A DNA stretch of 64,000 nt, from assembly GCA_039814575.1 (NCBI GenBank), contig JBCCAY010000005.1, forward strand, positions 1 to 64,000, written 5' to 3'. Below, piece by piece: positions 26,338-34,250 of the stretch. Made by a program: the position numbers and the translations under genes. The stretch comes from MED-G105 sp039814575. Its GTDB lineage: Bacteria; Pseudomonadota; Alphaproteobacteria; Caulobacterales; Parvularculaceae. The stretch's first letter is position 1. Each line of letters starts with the position of its first letter. Below the pieces are notes generated by a model. The model was not told the origin of the DNA. It saw only the letters and a program-made list of their open reading frames with translations, and ran no database searches.

Positions 26338-27813
26338 TTAGCTTGGCGAGGGATAGTTCGGCGCCTCGCGCGTGATCTGTACGTCGTGCACATGGCTTTC
26401 CCGTAAACCCGCATTGGTGATCCGGACAAAGCGCGCTTTGCTTTTCATTTCGTCAATCGACGCGGCCCCGACATATCCCATGGACGCCCGAACGCCGCCG
26501 ACCAATTGATGCAAAATCGGGCTCACCGGTCCTTTATACGGCGTTTGCCCCTCAATACCTTCGGGCACCAACTTCATTTGCTCTTTCACATCCGCTTGGA
26601 AATACCGATCGGCGGACCCCCGCGCCATGGCGCCGATAGACCCCATGCCGCGATAGGACTTATACGGACGGCCTTGATACATAAAGACTTCGCCCGGCGC
26701 TTCGTCGGCGCCGGCGAGAAGCGAGCCCACCATGACGCAGTCAGCGCCAGCGGCGATCGCTTTCGCAACGTCTCCGGAGTATTTCACGCCGCCGTCAGCA
26801 ATTACCGGAACGCCGGTTTCGCCCGCAGCCCGCGCCGCGTCCATAACAGCGGTAAGCTGGGGCACGCCGACGCCGGCGACAATGCGCGTTGTGCAGATAG
26901 ACCCAGGGCCAATGCCGACCTTGACGCCGTCAGCGCCTGCGTCAATCAGTGCTTTAGCGCCGTCATAGGTGGCGATATTGCCGGCCACCACTTGCGTGGC
27001 GTTGGAAAGTTTTTTAATCCGCGCGACTTGCTCGAGAACTTTGTTGGAATGTCCGTGTGCGGTGTCGATAACGACAATATCAACGCCGGCGTCCATCAGC
27101 GCTTCAACGCGGGTGAACCCGTCCTCGCCGACGCTCGACGCCGCCGCCACGCGCAGACGACCCTCCGGATCTTTCGTCGCGAGTGGGTATTTCTGCGCTT
27201 TGTCCATGTCTTTAACGGTGATGAGACCAACGCAGCGGTAAGCATCGTCAACCACGATCAGGCGTTCAATACGATGGCGATGCAGAAGACCAATCACCTC
27301 ATCGCGATCGGCGTGGGGCTTAACCGTGACAAGATTTTCTTTTGTCATCAGCTCACTGATCGGTTGGTCGTCATCAGTGGCGAAGCGCGTGTCGCGATTG
27401 GTCAAGATGCCGACCAGTCGACCGACGCCGTTGGCGTCTGGGTTTTCAACCACAGGGAAGCCGGAGACTTTCCGCGCCGCCATCAACGCTCGCGCTTCAG
27501 CCAGCGTCGCCGTCGGTTCAAGCGTCAACGGATTGACGACCATGCCGCTCTCGAACCGCTTTACCTGGCGCACCTGTTCGGCTTGTTCGTCGATCGTCAA
27601 ATTCCGGTGCAAGACACCAATGCCGCCGTTTTGCGCCATCGCGATCGCCATCGCCGCTTCGGTCACGGTGTCCATCGCAGAGGACATCACAGGAATATTC
27701 AAGGTCACGTCACGCGTCAGCCGCGTCGTCGTCGTCACGTCAGAGGGCATGACGGTCGACGGTCCCGGCTCTAAAAGCACGTCGTCAAAAGTGAAGCCTT
27801 CCCGAATCTGCAT
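26338..27813 (-). CDS. guaB: Inosine-5'-monophosphate dehydrogenase
   Basis: A 491-residue, full-length IMPDH. It starts with the family N-terminus GFTFDDVLLEPG, has two CBS domains (about 90-210) and the catalytic loop GIGPGSICTTRIVAGVG with the nucleophilic Cys. The flap region MARGSADRYFQ and the terminal GGVRASMGYVGA block follow. It oxidises IMP to XMP with NAD+, the first committed GMP step; guaA for the next step lies 3.3 kb downstream on the same strand. The ATG at 27813 follows GAGGAGTAGGGCG. It starts 25 bp after the rlmE stop, so co-transcription is likely. Confidence 0.98.
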   Translation of the reverse strand: MQIREGFTFDDVLLEPGPSTVMPSDVTTTTRLTRDVTLNIPVMSSAMDTVTEAAMAIAMAQNGGIGVLHRNLTIDEQAEQVRQVKRFESGMVVNPLTLEPTATLAEARALMAARKVSGFPVVENPDANGVGRLVGILTNRDTRFATDDDQPISELMTKENLVTVKPHADRDEVIGLLHRHRIERLIVVDDAYRCVGLITVKDMDKAQKYPLATKDPEGRLRVAAASSVGEDGFTRVEALMDAGVDIVVIDTAHGHSNKVLEQVARIKKLSNATQVVAGNIATYDGAKALIDAGADGVKVGIGPGSICTTRIVAGVGVPQLTAVMDAARAAGETGVPVIADGGVKYSGDVAKAIAAGADCVMVGSLLAGADEAPGEVFMYQGRPYKSYRGMGSIGAMARGSADRYFQADVKEQMKLVPEGIEGQTPYKGPVSPILHQLVGGVRASMGYVGAASIDEMKSKARFVRITNAGLRESHVHDVQITREAPNYPSPS

Positions 27814-27838
27814 CGCCCTACTCCTCTTTACACCCCGT

Positions 27839-28807
27839 TTAATTGCTCACCGTTGGATCGTCGCCGTCCGCACTCGACGGCGTTTCCGCATCGCGCTTGA
27901 ACCCCGTCGCCACCACATATTTCTCAGGTGACTCCGGCCGACTGGCTTTCGGCTTCGCGTGTTTGACGCTCGTAAACCGGCCACGCAAGCGCGCCAGCAA
28001 ATCCCCTTCGGCGCCGCCCTGGAACACTTTGCAAACAAAGCCGCCGCCCGGCGCCAAAACATCTTCTGCGAAATCAAGCGCCGCTTCGGCGAGCGCCACG
28101 ACGCGCAAATGATCCGTCGCCCGGTGCCCTGTCGTCGGGGCCGCCATGTCAGACAAAACGAGATCCGCCTCGCCGCCCAATGCAGCCCTCAGCCGATCGG
28201 GGGCGTCAGGATCTAAGAAATCCAGCTCAAGAATATCCGCGCCTTCAACCGCCGGCATCGCTAGGTAATCAATCCCCACAAGCTTCGAAGCGCCGGCCCG
28301 CGCCGCCACCTGGCACCAACCGCCGGGCGCACATCCGAGATCGACAATCCGCGCGCCCGATTTCAACAGCGCGTATTTTTCATCGAGCTCGATGAGCTTG
28401 AACGCCGCGCGAGACCGGAACCCTTCGGTTTTGGCGCGCGCCACATAAGGATCGTTCAATTGTCGATCGAGCCACAATGTCGAGGAGTGTTTGCGGTAGC
28501 GCGCGGTTTTAACATTGGTTCGCTTGCCGCGATGCCCGGAGCTCGCCTCGCCGCCAAGCGATTTATCGCCTTTGGCTTTCGCTTGCGGTTTAAGCCCGCG
28601 CTTTTCCTGCGGGCCACCAAGCGCCGTATCGGCTTTTGCGAGGTTGGACCGCCGCTTTTTCGGTTTTGTCGAGCGTTTGGGCGCGCCGGCTTTCACATTT
28701 TCTCCCCCGTTCGCCTTCGGACGCGCAGCTTTAACAGCGCTTGCAGACCGCTTGCCGCTGGCCGGCGCTTTCGCTTTACGTTTCGAAGGGGGAGCTTTGC
28801 GTTCCAT
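27839..28807 (-). CDS. rlmE: 23S rRNA (uridine-2'-O) methyltransferase with long basic N-terminal extension
   Basis: A 322-residue FtsJ/RlmE-family protein. The core from about residue 110 has the SAM motif VDLGCAPGGWCQVAAR. The catalytic K-D-K-E positions are visible as Lys in AAFKLIELDEKY, Asp in LVLSDMAAPTTGH, Lys in GGGFVCKVFQGG and the terminal Glu near PESPEKYVVA. It methylates U2552 of 23S rRNA. The first 100 or so residues are Lys/Ala/Arg/Pro-rich low complexity, about 110 residues longer than E. coli RlmE, probably an RNA- or ribosome-binding tail. It follows ppx and precedes guaB. Confidence 0.92.
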   Translation of the reverse strand: MERKAPPSKRKAKAPASGKRSASAVKAARPKANGGENVKAGAPKRSTKPKKRRSNLAKADTALGGPQEKRGLKPQAKAKGDKSLGGEASSGHRGKRTNVKTARYRKHSSTLWLDRQLNDPYVARAKTEGFRSRAAFKLIELDEKYALLKSGARIVDLGCAPGGWCQVAARAGASKLVGIDYLAMPAVEGADILELDFLDPDAPDRLRAALGGEADLVLSDMAAPTTGHRATDHLRVVALAEAALDFAEDVLAPGGGFVCKVFQGGAEGDLLARLRGRFTSVKHAKPKASRPESPEKYVVATGFKRDAETPSSADGDDPTVSN

Positions 28808-28880
28808 AGCGTTCTATAGCCGCGCGCGCGGGGCTGCGAAACCCCCGCGACCACACGTCCTAGGCCTTAAACAAAAGTCG

Positions 28881-30359
28881 CTAAGATCGCCCTTGGGGAG
28901 CGTGCGGAGGCGTTTCAGGGGGAGACGACGCCGTCGCTTTTGTCCGCCGCCCGCCTCGGTTCTGCTGCTTTTTGCGCTTCGCCCGCCGCCGGTCAGCGCT
29001 CATCATTCCCGTTAGTAACCCTTCACGCAGACCGCGATCGGCGACGCGAATGCGCTGCGCCGGCCATTGCCGCAAGAGCGCCTCCAAAATGGCGCAGCCG
29101 CAGACGACAAGGTCAGCGCGCTCCGGCCCTATGCACGGCTCTTGCGCGCGCTCTTCAAAGGTCATTGACCGCAAGTGTTCGGTCACGCTGCGCGCCTCAT
29201 CAACGGACAACCATACGCCGTCGACAGCGTCGCGACGATACCGCTCCAAGCCTAGGTGGACGCCGGCCAATGACGTCACCGTGCCGGAGGTTCCCAGAAA
29301 ATGCCCCTCGCCGCGCGCAAAAATCTCTTTGAAGTCCTCCGGCGTCGCTACCGCGTCAACATCTTCTAAAATCGAGGCGACCATTGCTTCATAGGTTTCA
29401 GCGCTGATGCGCTTTCCTTCCCATCTCTCCGACAGATTGACGACGCCGATGGGCAGGGAAAACCAAGTGTCGATTGAGCGCGCTGGCGGGCCGCCCGACT
29501 TTCCAGGCGACAAGCGAACAAACGAGACTTCCGTCGACCCGCCGCCAATATCAAAAATAATAGCGGCGCGCGCGTTGGGGTCTAAAAGATCCGAACACCC
29601 ATTAACCGCGAGTCGGGCTTCCTCTTGGGGCGAGATCACCTCAAAGGCGATGCCGGTCTCTTCGCGCACGCGCGTCAAGAACGTCTCGCCGTTCGAGGCG
29701 GCCCGACAGGCTTGCGTCGCAATAAACCGATGGCGTCGAACGCTCCGGCGCGCCATTTTCTGGGAGCAGACTTTCAACGCCTCGACCGTTCGCTCCATCG
29801 CAGCCTCAGACAAAGCCCCTGTTGCGGAGAGCCCCTCGCCAAGGCGCACAATGCGCGAGAATGCATCGACGACCCGATAACTCCGCCCGCGCGGCGAGGC
29901 GATCAATAGTCGGCAATTATTGGTGCCAAGATCAATTGCAGCGTAGACTGTCGGCGATCGCCGCGCATCGCCGCGACGCGCCGTCTGCGCCCGAGCGTTT
30001 CTTTTTTTCGGCGCCTGCCCTGGCCCGCTCTTTGACGACTGCCCGGCCTGTTTAACCGTTTTGCTTTCCGACCCATCCCGCATCGCTTCGACAAACTGCG
30101 GAACTTTGGTCGCGCCCTTGATCGCCTCGGTCGTCGCTACACCGGTGGCCCCAGTGGTCGCCCCAGTGGTCGCCCCAGTGGTCGCCCCAGTGGTCGCGAC
30201 GTCGCTCAGCTCCGTGTCGTTGTGCTTGATTGATGCTCCAGTAGCGGGAGACGATAATCCGAACTCGCCGCGAGCGGCCTCACCGCCGTCCGCGCCTTTA
30301 CATTCATCGTCAGCAGGGGGTCGCCCCCCGCTGCGTCGACGTTTACGCCGCCTCTCCAC
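28881..30359 (-). CDS. Ppx/GppA-family phosphatase with repetitive N-terminal extension
   Basis: A 492-residue protein. The ASKHA phosphatase core begins near residue 138 with AAIDLGTNNCRLLIA, followed by SRIVRLGEGLSATG and IIFDIGGGSTEVSF, the phosphate loops of exopolyphosphatase/pppGpp phosphohydrolase enzymes. The first 135 residues are low complexity and hold a TTGA tetrapeptide repeat encoded by a 12-bp tandem repeat. A basic C-terminal tail (RAKRKKQQNRGGRRTK) is also extra. The start is GTG at 30359 with GAGGA at a fitting distance, but an internal start nearer the core is possible. It heads the rlmE-guaB run. Confidence 0.85.
   Translation of the reverse strand: MERRRKRRRSGGRPPADDECKGADGGEAARGEFGLSSPATGASIKHNDTELSDVATTGATTGATTGATTGATGVATTEAIKGATKVPQFVEAMRDGSESKTVKQAGQSSKSGPGQAPKKRNARAQTARRGDARRSPTVYAAIDLGTNNCRLLIASPRGRSYRVVDAFSRIVRLGEGLSATGALSEAAMERTVEALKVCSQKMARRSVRRHRFIATQACRAASNGETFLTRVREETGIAFEVISPQEEARLAVNGCSDLLDPNARAAIIFDIGGGSTEVSFVRLSPGKSGGPPARSIDTWFSLPIGVVNLSERWEGKRISAETYEAMVASILEDVDAVATPEDFKEIFARGEGHFLGTSGTVTSLAGVHLGLERYRRDAVDGVWLSVDEARSVTEHLRSMTFEERAQEPCIGPERADLVVCGCAILEALLRQWPAQRIRVADRGLREGLLTGMMSADRRRAKRKKQQNRGGRRTKATASSPPETPPHAPQGRS
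30151..30198 (-). repeat. 12-bp tandem repeat inside the ppx-like gene (four copies)
   Basis: The plus-strand unit CCAGTGGTCGCC is repeated four times end to end, the last copy with one changed base. A degenerate fifth copy precedes it. The unit length is a multiple of three, so copy-number change keeps the frame and adds or removes TTGA in the protein. It lies in the low-complexity N-terminal region, away from the catalytic core. Confidence 0.9.
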
Positions 30360-30473
30360 TCGTGTCGCGTCCTCGCTGTGGGACGCCGAATTGATTGCGC
30401 ATCCCTAGGCTTAGAACCGTAGCCGACCCCCGCCCTTGCACGCAACTAGGTGAGGCCGAGAAACGCCCTAAGA

Positions 30474-30638
30474 TCAAAAAATTACCCCCAAAAAGACGCT
30501 TGGCTGCTCTCCTCCCGGGGCGGGCGCAGCGCCATCCGCGGAGCGCACCAACGACGCCGGATGGAGCCCAACCGCGAGGATAAGCACCGCTAACATCACC
30601 AAACCAAGAAGGGTCGATTTCCGAAAAATGCGAGGCAT
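30474..30638 (-). CDS. Putative small membrane protein downstream of pspC (54 aa)
   Basis: A 54-codon ORF starting MPRIFRKSTL, with one hydrophobic helix (LLGLVMLAVLILAVGL, residues 10-25) behind a basic N-terminus, and a tail ending SVFLGVIF. CTAAGGATCTGCCGCG precedes the ATG, with AAGGA as a reasonable ribosome site. It begins 35 bp after the pspC stop in the same direction, so it could be the last gene of the psp operon, in the position of E. coli pspD. No sequence similarity to PspD is claimed. The topology is N-terminus inside. It fills an otherwise empty 310-bp gap. Confidence 0.5.
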   Translation of the reverse strand: MPRIFRKSTLLGLVMLAVLILAVGLHPASLVRSADGAAPAPGGEQPSVFLGVIF

Positions 30639-30672
30639 CGCGGCAGATCCTTAGCTTGTCGTTATCAGCGCC

Positions 30673-31194
30673 TTACGCGTCGCCTTCCAGATCACGAAAC
30701 TCGCGCCGCAAGCTGAATTCACTCGACGTGACGGCGCGCTCCATATCGGCGATACGGGCGTCAAGGGCCCGAAAACGGTGTTTCAATTCTGAGAAGGTCG
30801 CCTTGGGACGCACCGAATAGGTGCGCCAAAACCGTTCTTCATCCGGATTATCGTATCGGCTGGCGATTGGTTCGCCGCGCGGTAAGAAAAACGCCATCGC
30901 CGCATAAGCGAAGATCGGCATCCAGAAGAAAAACATCGTCAGCAACACATAGGCGATCCGCACATGGGCGGTGGGCCAGCCGAAATAATCGGCGATCCCA
31001 GCGCACACGCCCGCGAAAACGCCGTCGCGCGTATTGCGCGTCAAGCGATGTCGGTTTGGCCCCGGCCCGGGCGCGCCAGCGTGATAAGCGTATCCCTGAC
31101 GGTCGCCCTCGGCGGAGCCGTCCGCCCCTTCGGTCGGGCCACCGCCCCAATGGTAGTGATGATGGTGATGGTGTCGATCGCGGCGCTTACGCAT
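30673..31194 (-). CDS. pspC: Phage shock protein C (PspC-domain membrane protein)
   Basis: A 173-residue protein. The PspC domain (about 48-105) begins RLTRNTRDGVFAGVCAGIAD and holds the hydrophobic helix YVLLTMFFFWMPIFAYAAMAFFL. The C-terminal half is polar with a coiled-coil feel (ELKHRFRALDARIADMERAV). The N-terminus contains six consecutive histidines plus Tyr-His (residues 8-15). It is an inner-membrane sensor that recruits PspA during envelope stress. The ATG at 31194 is chosen over 31263 because it overlaps the pspB stop by eight bases, typical of coupled translation. Confidence 0.9.
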   Translation of the reverse strand: MRKRRDRHHHHHHYHWGGGPTEGADGSAEGDRQGYAYHAGAPGPGPNRHRLTRNTRDGVFAGVCAGIADYFGWPTAHVRIAYVLLTMFFFWMPIFAYAAMAFFLPRGEPIASRYDNPDEERFWRTYSVRPKATFSELKHRFRALDARIADMERAVTSSEFSLRREFRDLEGDA

Positions 31195-31429
31195 GGGGGC
31201 GCTCCGGATAATCCTCGCGCCATTTCGGCGCTTCTTTATCAAGAATAGTCTCCAGCGCCTCAACGCGGCGCTCTAAGCGCTGCGCGGTGCGCCACAAGTC
31301 ATCCACAAGCCGTTCATCATCCGGGGTCGGCGCTTTTGATTTGCGCCATTCGGTTGCGTAATGCATGACGGTTGCCGGCAAGCCCAGCACCACCATGGCG
31401 ACAACGGCGACGATCGCCCAAGAGTCCAT
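31187..31429 (-). CDS. pspB: Phage shock protein B
   Basis: An 80-residue protein with one N-terminal membrane helix (AIVAVVAMVVLGLPATVMHYA). A cytoplasmic amphipathic part follows with the family block DDERLVDDLWRTAQRLERRVEALETIL. With PspC it releases PspF from PspA under membrane stress. It sits between pspA and pspC in operon order ABC and overlaps pspC by eight bases. Confidence 0.9.
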   Translation of the reverse strand: MDSWAIVAVVAMVVLGLPATVMHYATEWRKSKAPTPDDERLVDDLWRTAQRLERRVEALETILDKEAPKWREDYPERPHA

Positions 31430-31495
31430 GTCATTCCCTCAATTCGATAATCAAGCGCGCAGCAGTTTTTGCGCAGTTTTCCTAACGTCGCTGGT

Positions 31496-32203
31496 CTAGT
31501 CTTGTTTCGTCGGCGCAGCGGTCGCTGTCCGGGCCGCAACACGCTTTCTCAACACCTCTAGTTCCGCATCGATCTCGTCTTCAGCTTCAAGATCAGCGAA
31601 CTCTTCGGCGAGCGTTCGCGGTGCGCCCGTCGGCCTTTCGCCCATGGCGTAGCTCTCCGCTTCGCCTTCAAGTTCATCGATGCGCCGTTCCCAATGCTCA
31701 TACCGGGCAAGCGCGTCGTCAATGCGGCCGTCAAAGACTTGGCGGTTCATCCGCACCCGGTCGCTCGCCGCTGAGCGACGGATTTCCATGCTGCGTTGCT
31801 TCGCCTTTGCTTCCTTTAGCTTAGACTGCAGCTGCGCAAGATCATCATTCGCCTTATCGAGCGCCGTATCGATGACGGCGCTCTCCTTTCCGAGAAGGTC
31901 GGCCATTTCTTGCGCCTTGCGCTTGGCGCCGACAGCGCCCTTCGCCAAATCATCACGACCTTTCGAGATCGCGAGTTCCGCTTTCGATTCCCATTCGGCG
32001 ACGCGGGCATCAACGGCGCGCCTTTTTCGGTCGATCTCCTTTTTGTCGGCGATGGCCCGCGCGGCACGCGCACGCACTTCGACAAGCGTGTCCTCCATTT
32101 CCTGGATGATCAAACGCACGATCTTCTCCGGATCTTCGGCCCGGTCGAGCATGGCGTTGATGTTTGAATTGACGATGTCGCTCAGTCTAGAAAAGACGCC
32201 CAT
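31496..32203 (-). CDS. pspA: Phage shock protein A
   Basis: A 235-residue PspA/IM30-family (ESCRT-III-like) coiled-coil protein. The N-terminal amphipathic helix region MGVFSRLSDIVNSNINAMLD is followed by EDPEKIVRLIIQEMEDTLVEVR and long charged coiled coil to about 190. It binds stressed membranes and inhibits PspF. The ATG at 32203 is chosen because it gives the canonical N-terminus and follows GGAGCGGCACC; the ORF is open upstream to 32296 without homology. The stop of the small upstream ORF lies 11 bp ahead. Confidence 0.95.
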   Translation of the reverse strand: MGVFSRLSDIVNSNINAMLDRAEDPEKIVRLIIQEMEDTLVEVRARAARAIADKKEIDRKRRAVDARVAEWESKAELAISKGRDDLAKGAVGAKRKAQEMADLLGKESAVIDTALDKANDDLAQLQSKLKEAKAKQRSMEIRRSAASDRVRMNRQVFDGRIDDALARYEHWERRIDELEGEAESYAMGERPTGAPRTLAEEFADLEAEDEIDAELEVLRKRVAARTATAAPTKQD

Positions 32204-32214
32204 GGTGCCGCTCC

Positions 32215-32373
32215 TTAAAAGATGATTGCGCCAAGAAGGACGCCGAAAAAGAACGCCCCCCAAGCGAAGCCGCGACGACCGCGCCCGCGGCCACATCGCT
32301 CGTCCTCCAATCGGTCACGCCAGCGACGCTCCCAATAATAGTCGTCGGCGCTCTGGTATGTGTTGACGCTCAT
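32215..32373 (-). CDS. Putative small membrane protein, first ORF of the psp operon (52 aa)
   Basis: A 52-codon ORF starting MSVNTYQSAD, with a strongly charged middle (YYWERRWRDRLEDER), a Gly/Arg run, and one C-terminal hydrophobic helix (FAWGAFFFGVLLGAIIF). AAAGGATGACC gives a good ribosome site, and its TAA abuts the GGAG of pspA, so translation is probably coupled. It is the first ORF behind the sigma-54 promoter, hence induced with pspA. A tail-anchored small membrane protein is predicted. I do not recognise a named family. Confidence 0.7.
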   Translation of the reverse strand: MSVNTYQSADDYYWERRWRDRLEDERCGRGRGRRGFAWGAFFFGVLLGAIIF

Positions 32374-32521
32374 GGTCATCCTTTCGCTTCGCGGTCGCTC
32401 TCAGACCAGCGTTGAGCCCTCATTCAGAGCGCGATATCGCGATCTCATCGAGAGCCCACCTAAAACTGACGCCGGCTCTACATCGTCCGACCGTCAATCA
32501 CGGCAGTGTCGATTAACTAAA

Positions 32522-32537
32522 AGCGAAAACCGTGCCA
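32522..32537 (-). promoter_or_regulatory. Sigma-54 promoter of the psp operon
   Basis: On the minus strand the sequence is TGGCACG-GTTT-TCGCT, matching the -24/-12 consensus TGGCACG-N4-TTGCW with one mismatch and keeping the invariant GG-N10-GC spacing. It points at the 52-codon ORF and pspABC. Transcription should start near 32511, leaving a leader of about 140 nt. The AT-rich stretch 32560-32640, upstream of it and shared with pspF, is the expected place for PspF and IHF binding. Confidence 0.85.
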
Positions 32538-32668
32538 GTTTTCGAGAAACCTCATAAGCAATTGTTTTTATTAATTTTTATAAATATCCCTTCATCCATA
32601 ATTCTCGCAAATAGGCATTTTTTCCACATCTATTGTACATTTTAACGTATTGTCGGCATTATTTGCCC

Positions 32669-33712
32669 ATGACAGCGATTGCAACGCCCCCCGAATTAAT
32701 CGGCGCCGCGCCGGCGTTTTTAGACGCTTTGGCGCATGCCTCGGCGGCGGCGGCGCTCGACCGCGCCATCCTGATTTGCGGCGAGCGCGGCTCCGGCAAA
32801 GAACTCATTGCAGCACGGGTGCATTTTCTCTCGCCGCGCTGGGAAGGCCCGTTCGTCAAGGTGAACTGCGCCGCGCTTTCCGAAGACCTTTTAGATTCGG
32901 AGCTTTTCGGTCATGAGGCCGGCGCGTTCACCGGCGCAACAAAACGCCGCCCCGGTCGTTTTGAACGTGCTGACGGCGGCACGCTCTTTCTCGACGAAAT
33001 CCCGAGCGCGTCGCTACGCGTGCAAGAAAAACTCCTGCGCGTCATAGAATATGGCGAGTTCGAGCGCATTGGCGGTTCGGAAACGCTGACGACCGACGCA
33101 CGAGTGGTCGCCGCAGCGAATGTTGATTTGCCGGCCCTCGCCGCGCGCGGCGCGTTTCGCGCCGACTTGCTCGACCGATTATCCTTTGACGTCATCGCCG
33201 CGCCGCCCTTACGCGCCCGGCGCGACGACATCCCCCTTCTCGCGGCGCATTTCGCCGCCGGTCTCGCGGCGGAAATCGGCGCCCAGCATCCAGGGTTCAC
33301 GCCGCAAGCCATGGCGCAATTGGTTGAACACAATTGGCCGGGAAACGTCAGAGAACTGAAGAATGTGGCGGAGCGCTCCGCCTATCGTTGGCGCACCGCT
33401 GAACGGGAGGGGCCAATAGACGAAATCATTCTCGACCCTTTCGCGACGACTAAATTACCGACCGACCTCAACAACGCCGTCTCATCGCAAAAAGAGAATT
33501 CCGAGGACCCGCCAAGCACAACAGCGGCGCACGAACCAGCAAGCGCGCCCGCCGTCACCGATTTACGTGAGCATCTTAATGAGATCGAACGGCGGGCTGT
33601 CGAAGAAGCGTTGGCGCGCGCAAACGGCAGCCAGAAACACGCTGCAGAGGCCTTGGGCCTAAACTACAATCAAATTAGGGGGCTCGTGCGAAAACACCAG
33701 CTGAGCGGATAG
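32669..33712 (+). CDS. pspF: PspF, sigma-54 enhancer-binding activator of the psp operon
   Basis: A 347-residue protein lacking a receiver domain, as PspF does. The AAA+ domain (about 8-235) has Walker A ICGERGSGKE, the sigma-54 contact loop GAFTGA, Walker B GGTLFLDE and a sensor region PLRARRDDIPLL. The C-terminal Fis-type HTH (about 300-345) ends AAEALGLNYNQIRGLVRKHQ. It is transcribed away from the psp genes and should be held inactive by PspA. The ATG at 32669 is chosen because the start at 32633 adds only 12 unrelated residues. A roughly 60-residue Ser/Ala/Pro-rich linker precedes the HTH. Confidence 0.93.
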   Translation: MTAIATPPELIGAAPAFLDALAHASAAAALDRAILICGERGSGKELIAARVHFLSPRWEGPFVKVNCAALSEDLLDSELFGHEAGAFTGATKRRPGRFERADGGTLFLDEIPSASLRVQEKLLRVIEYGEFERIGGSETLTTDARVVAAANVDLPALAARGAFRADLLDRLSFDVIAAPPLRARRDDIPLLAAHFAAGLAAEIGAQHPGFTPQAMAQLVEHNWPGNVRELKNVAERSAYRWRTAEREGPIDEIILDPFATTKLPTDLNNAVSSQKENSEDPPSTTAAHEPASAPAVTDLREHLNEIERRAVEEALARANGSQKHAAEALGLNYNQIRGLVRKHQLSG

Positions 33713-33742
33713 CGCACTCGTCAGGCCAAAGATGTATTTCAA

Positions 33743-34201
33743 CTAACCCTGTTTTTCCCATCGACCATCCGGCGATTGGCGCCAATAGGTGACGGCGCAG
33801 CCTTCCGCTCCCGCCGCTTTCCAAAAGCCGCGCGCTTCGGAGACCGCCTCTTCATTGCGGCCGTCAAAGATCATGACGCACCGTTGATAAGTTGAGAGCT
33901 TGCCCGCGTCTTCAAGGGCGCCGTCAACGAGGAAGAGAAGGTCACGGGCTTCCCCGGCGACGTCGCCGTCGGTCAGCCAAATCGGATCGGGAGCCGCATC
34001 GCGTTCGACGGGAACGGCGCTATGGGGGAGGAATGTTTCGTCCGCATACACCCACAGGTGTTCGTCAAGGCGTTCGACGGCGTCCCGGTCACCGCATTTC
34101 ACGACGGCGCGCCAGCCGCGCTGCAGCGTTTTCTCAAGCAAACCGGGCAATGTCGTTTCAAGCCGGCCATGCTCTAAATGGTAAAAGAGAACTTCGGTCA
34201 C
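33743..34201 (-). CDS. holC: DNA polymerase III subunit chi
   Basis: A 152-residue protein with the HolC signature EVLFYHLEHGRLETTLPGLL followed by EKTLQRGWRAVV, and LWVYADETFLPH. Chi links the clamp loader to single-strand binding protein at the replication fork. The start is set at GTG 34201, which gives the family N-terminus MTEVLFYHLE. The longer TTG start at 34222 would lie inside the terminator hairpin of the preceding gene. It is convergent with pspF. Confidence 0.92.
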   Translation of the reverse strand: MTEVLFYHLEHGRLETTLPGLLEKTLQRGWRAVVKCGDRDAVERLDEHLWVYADETFLPHSAVPVERDAAPDPIWLTDGDVAGEARDLLFLVDGALEDAGKLSTYQRCVMIFDGRNEEAVSEARGFWKAAGAEGCAVTYWRQSPDGRWEKQG

Positions 34202-34209
34202 AAAAGACA

Positions 34210-34244
34210 AACGCCGCCGCAATCCCTATCGATGCGGCGGCGTT
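34210..34244 (-). terminator. Rho-independent terminator of the methyltransferase-like lipoprotein gene
   Basis: A perfect 11-bp GC-rich inverted repeat (AACGCCGCCGC / GCGGCGGCGTT) with a 13-nt loop, followed on the minus strand by TTTGTCTTTT. It begins 7 bp after the stop at 34251 and ends 9 bp before the holC start codon, so it isolates holC from the upstream gene. Confidence 0.8.
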
Positions 34245-34250
34245 AGCGTT

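Noticed and set aside
26506..27774. A 422-codon plus-strand ORF opposite guaB
   Set aside because: It lies wholly antisense to a certain guaB gene, its translation is His/Arg/Asn-rich without any family pattern, and it has no ribosome site. It is a codon-bias shadow.
30151..30198. Tandem repeats considered as a CRISPR array
   Set aside because: Units are 12 bp with no spacers and lie in frame inside a coding sequence.
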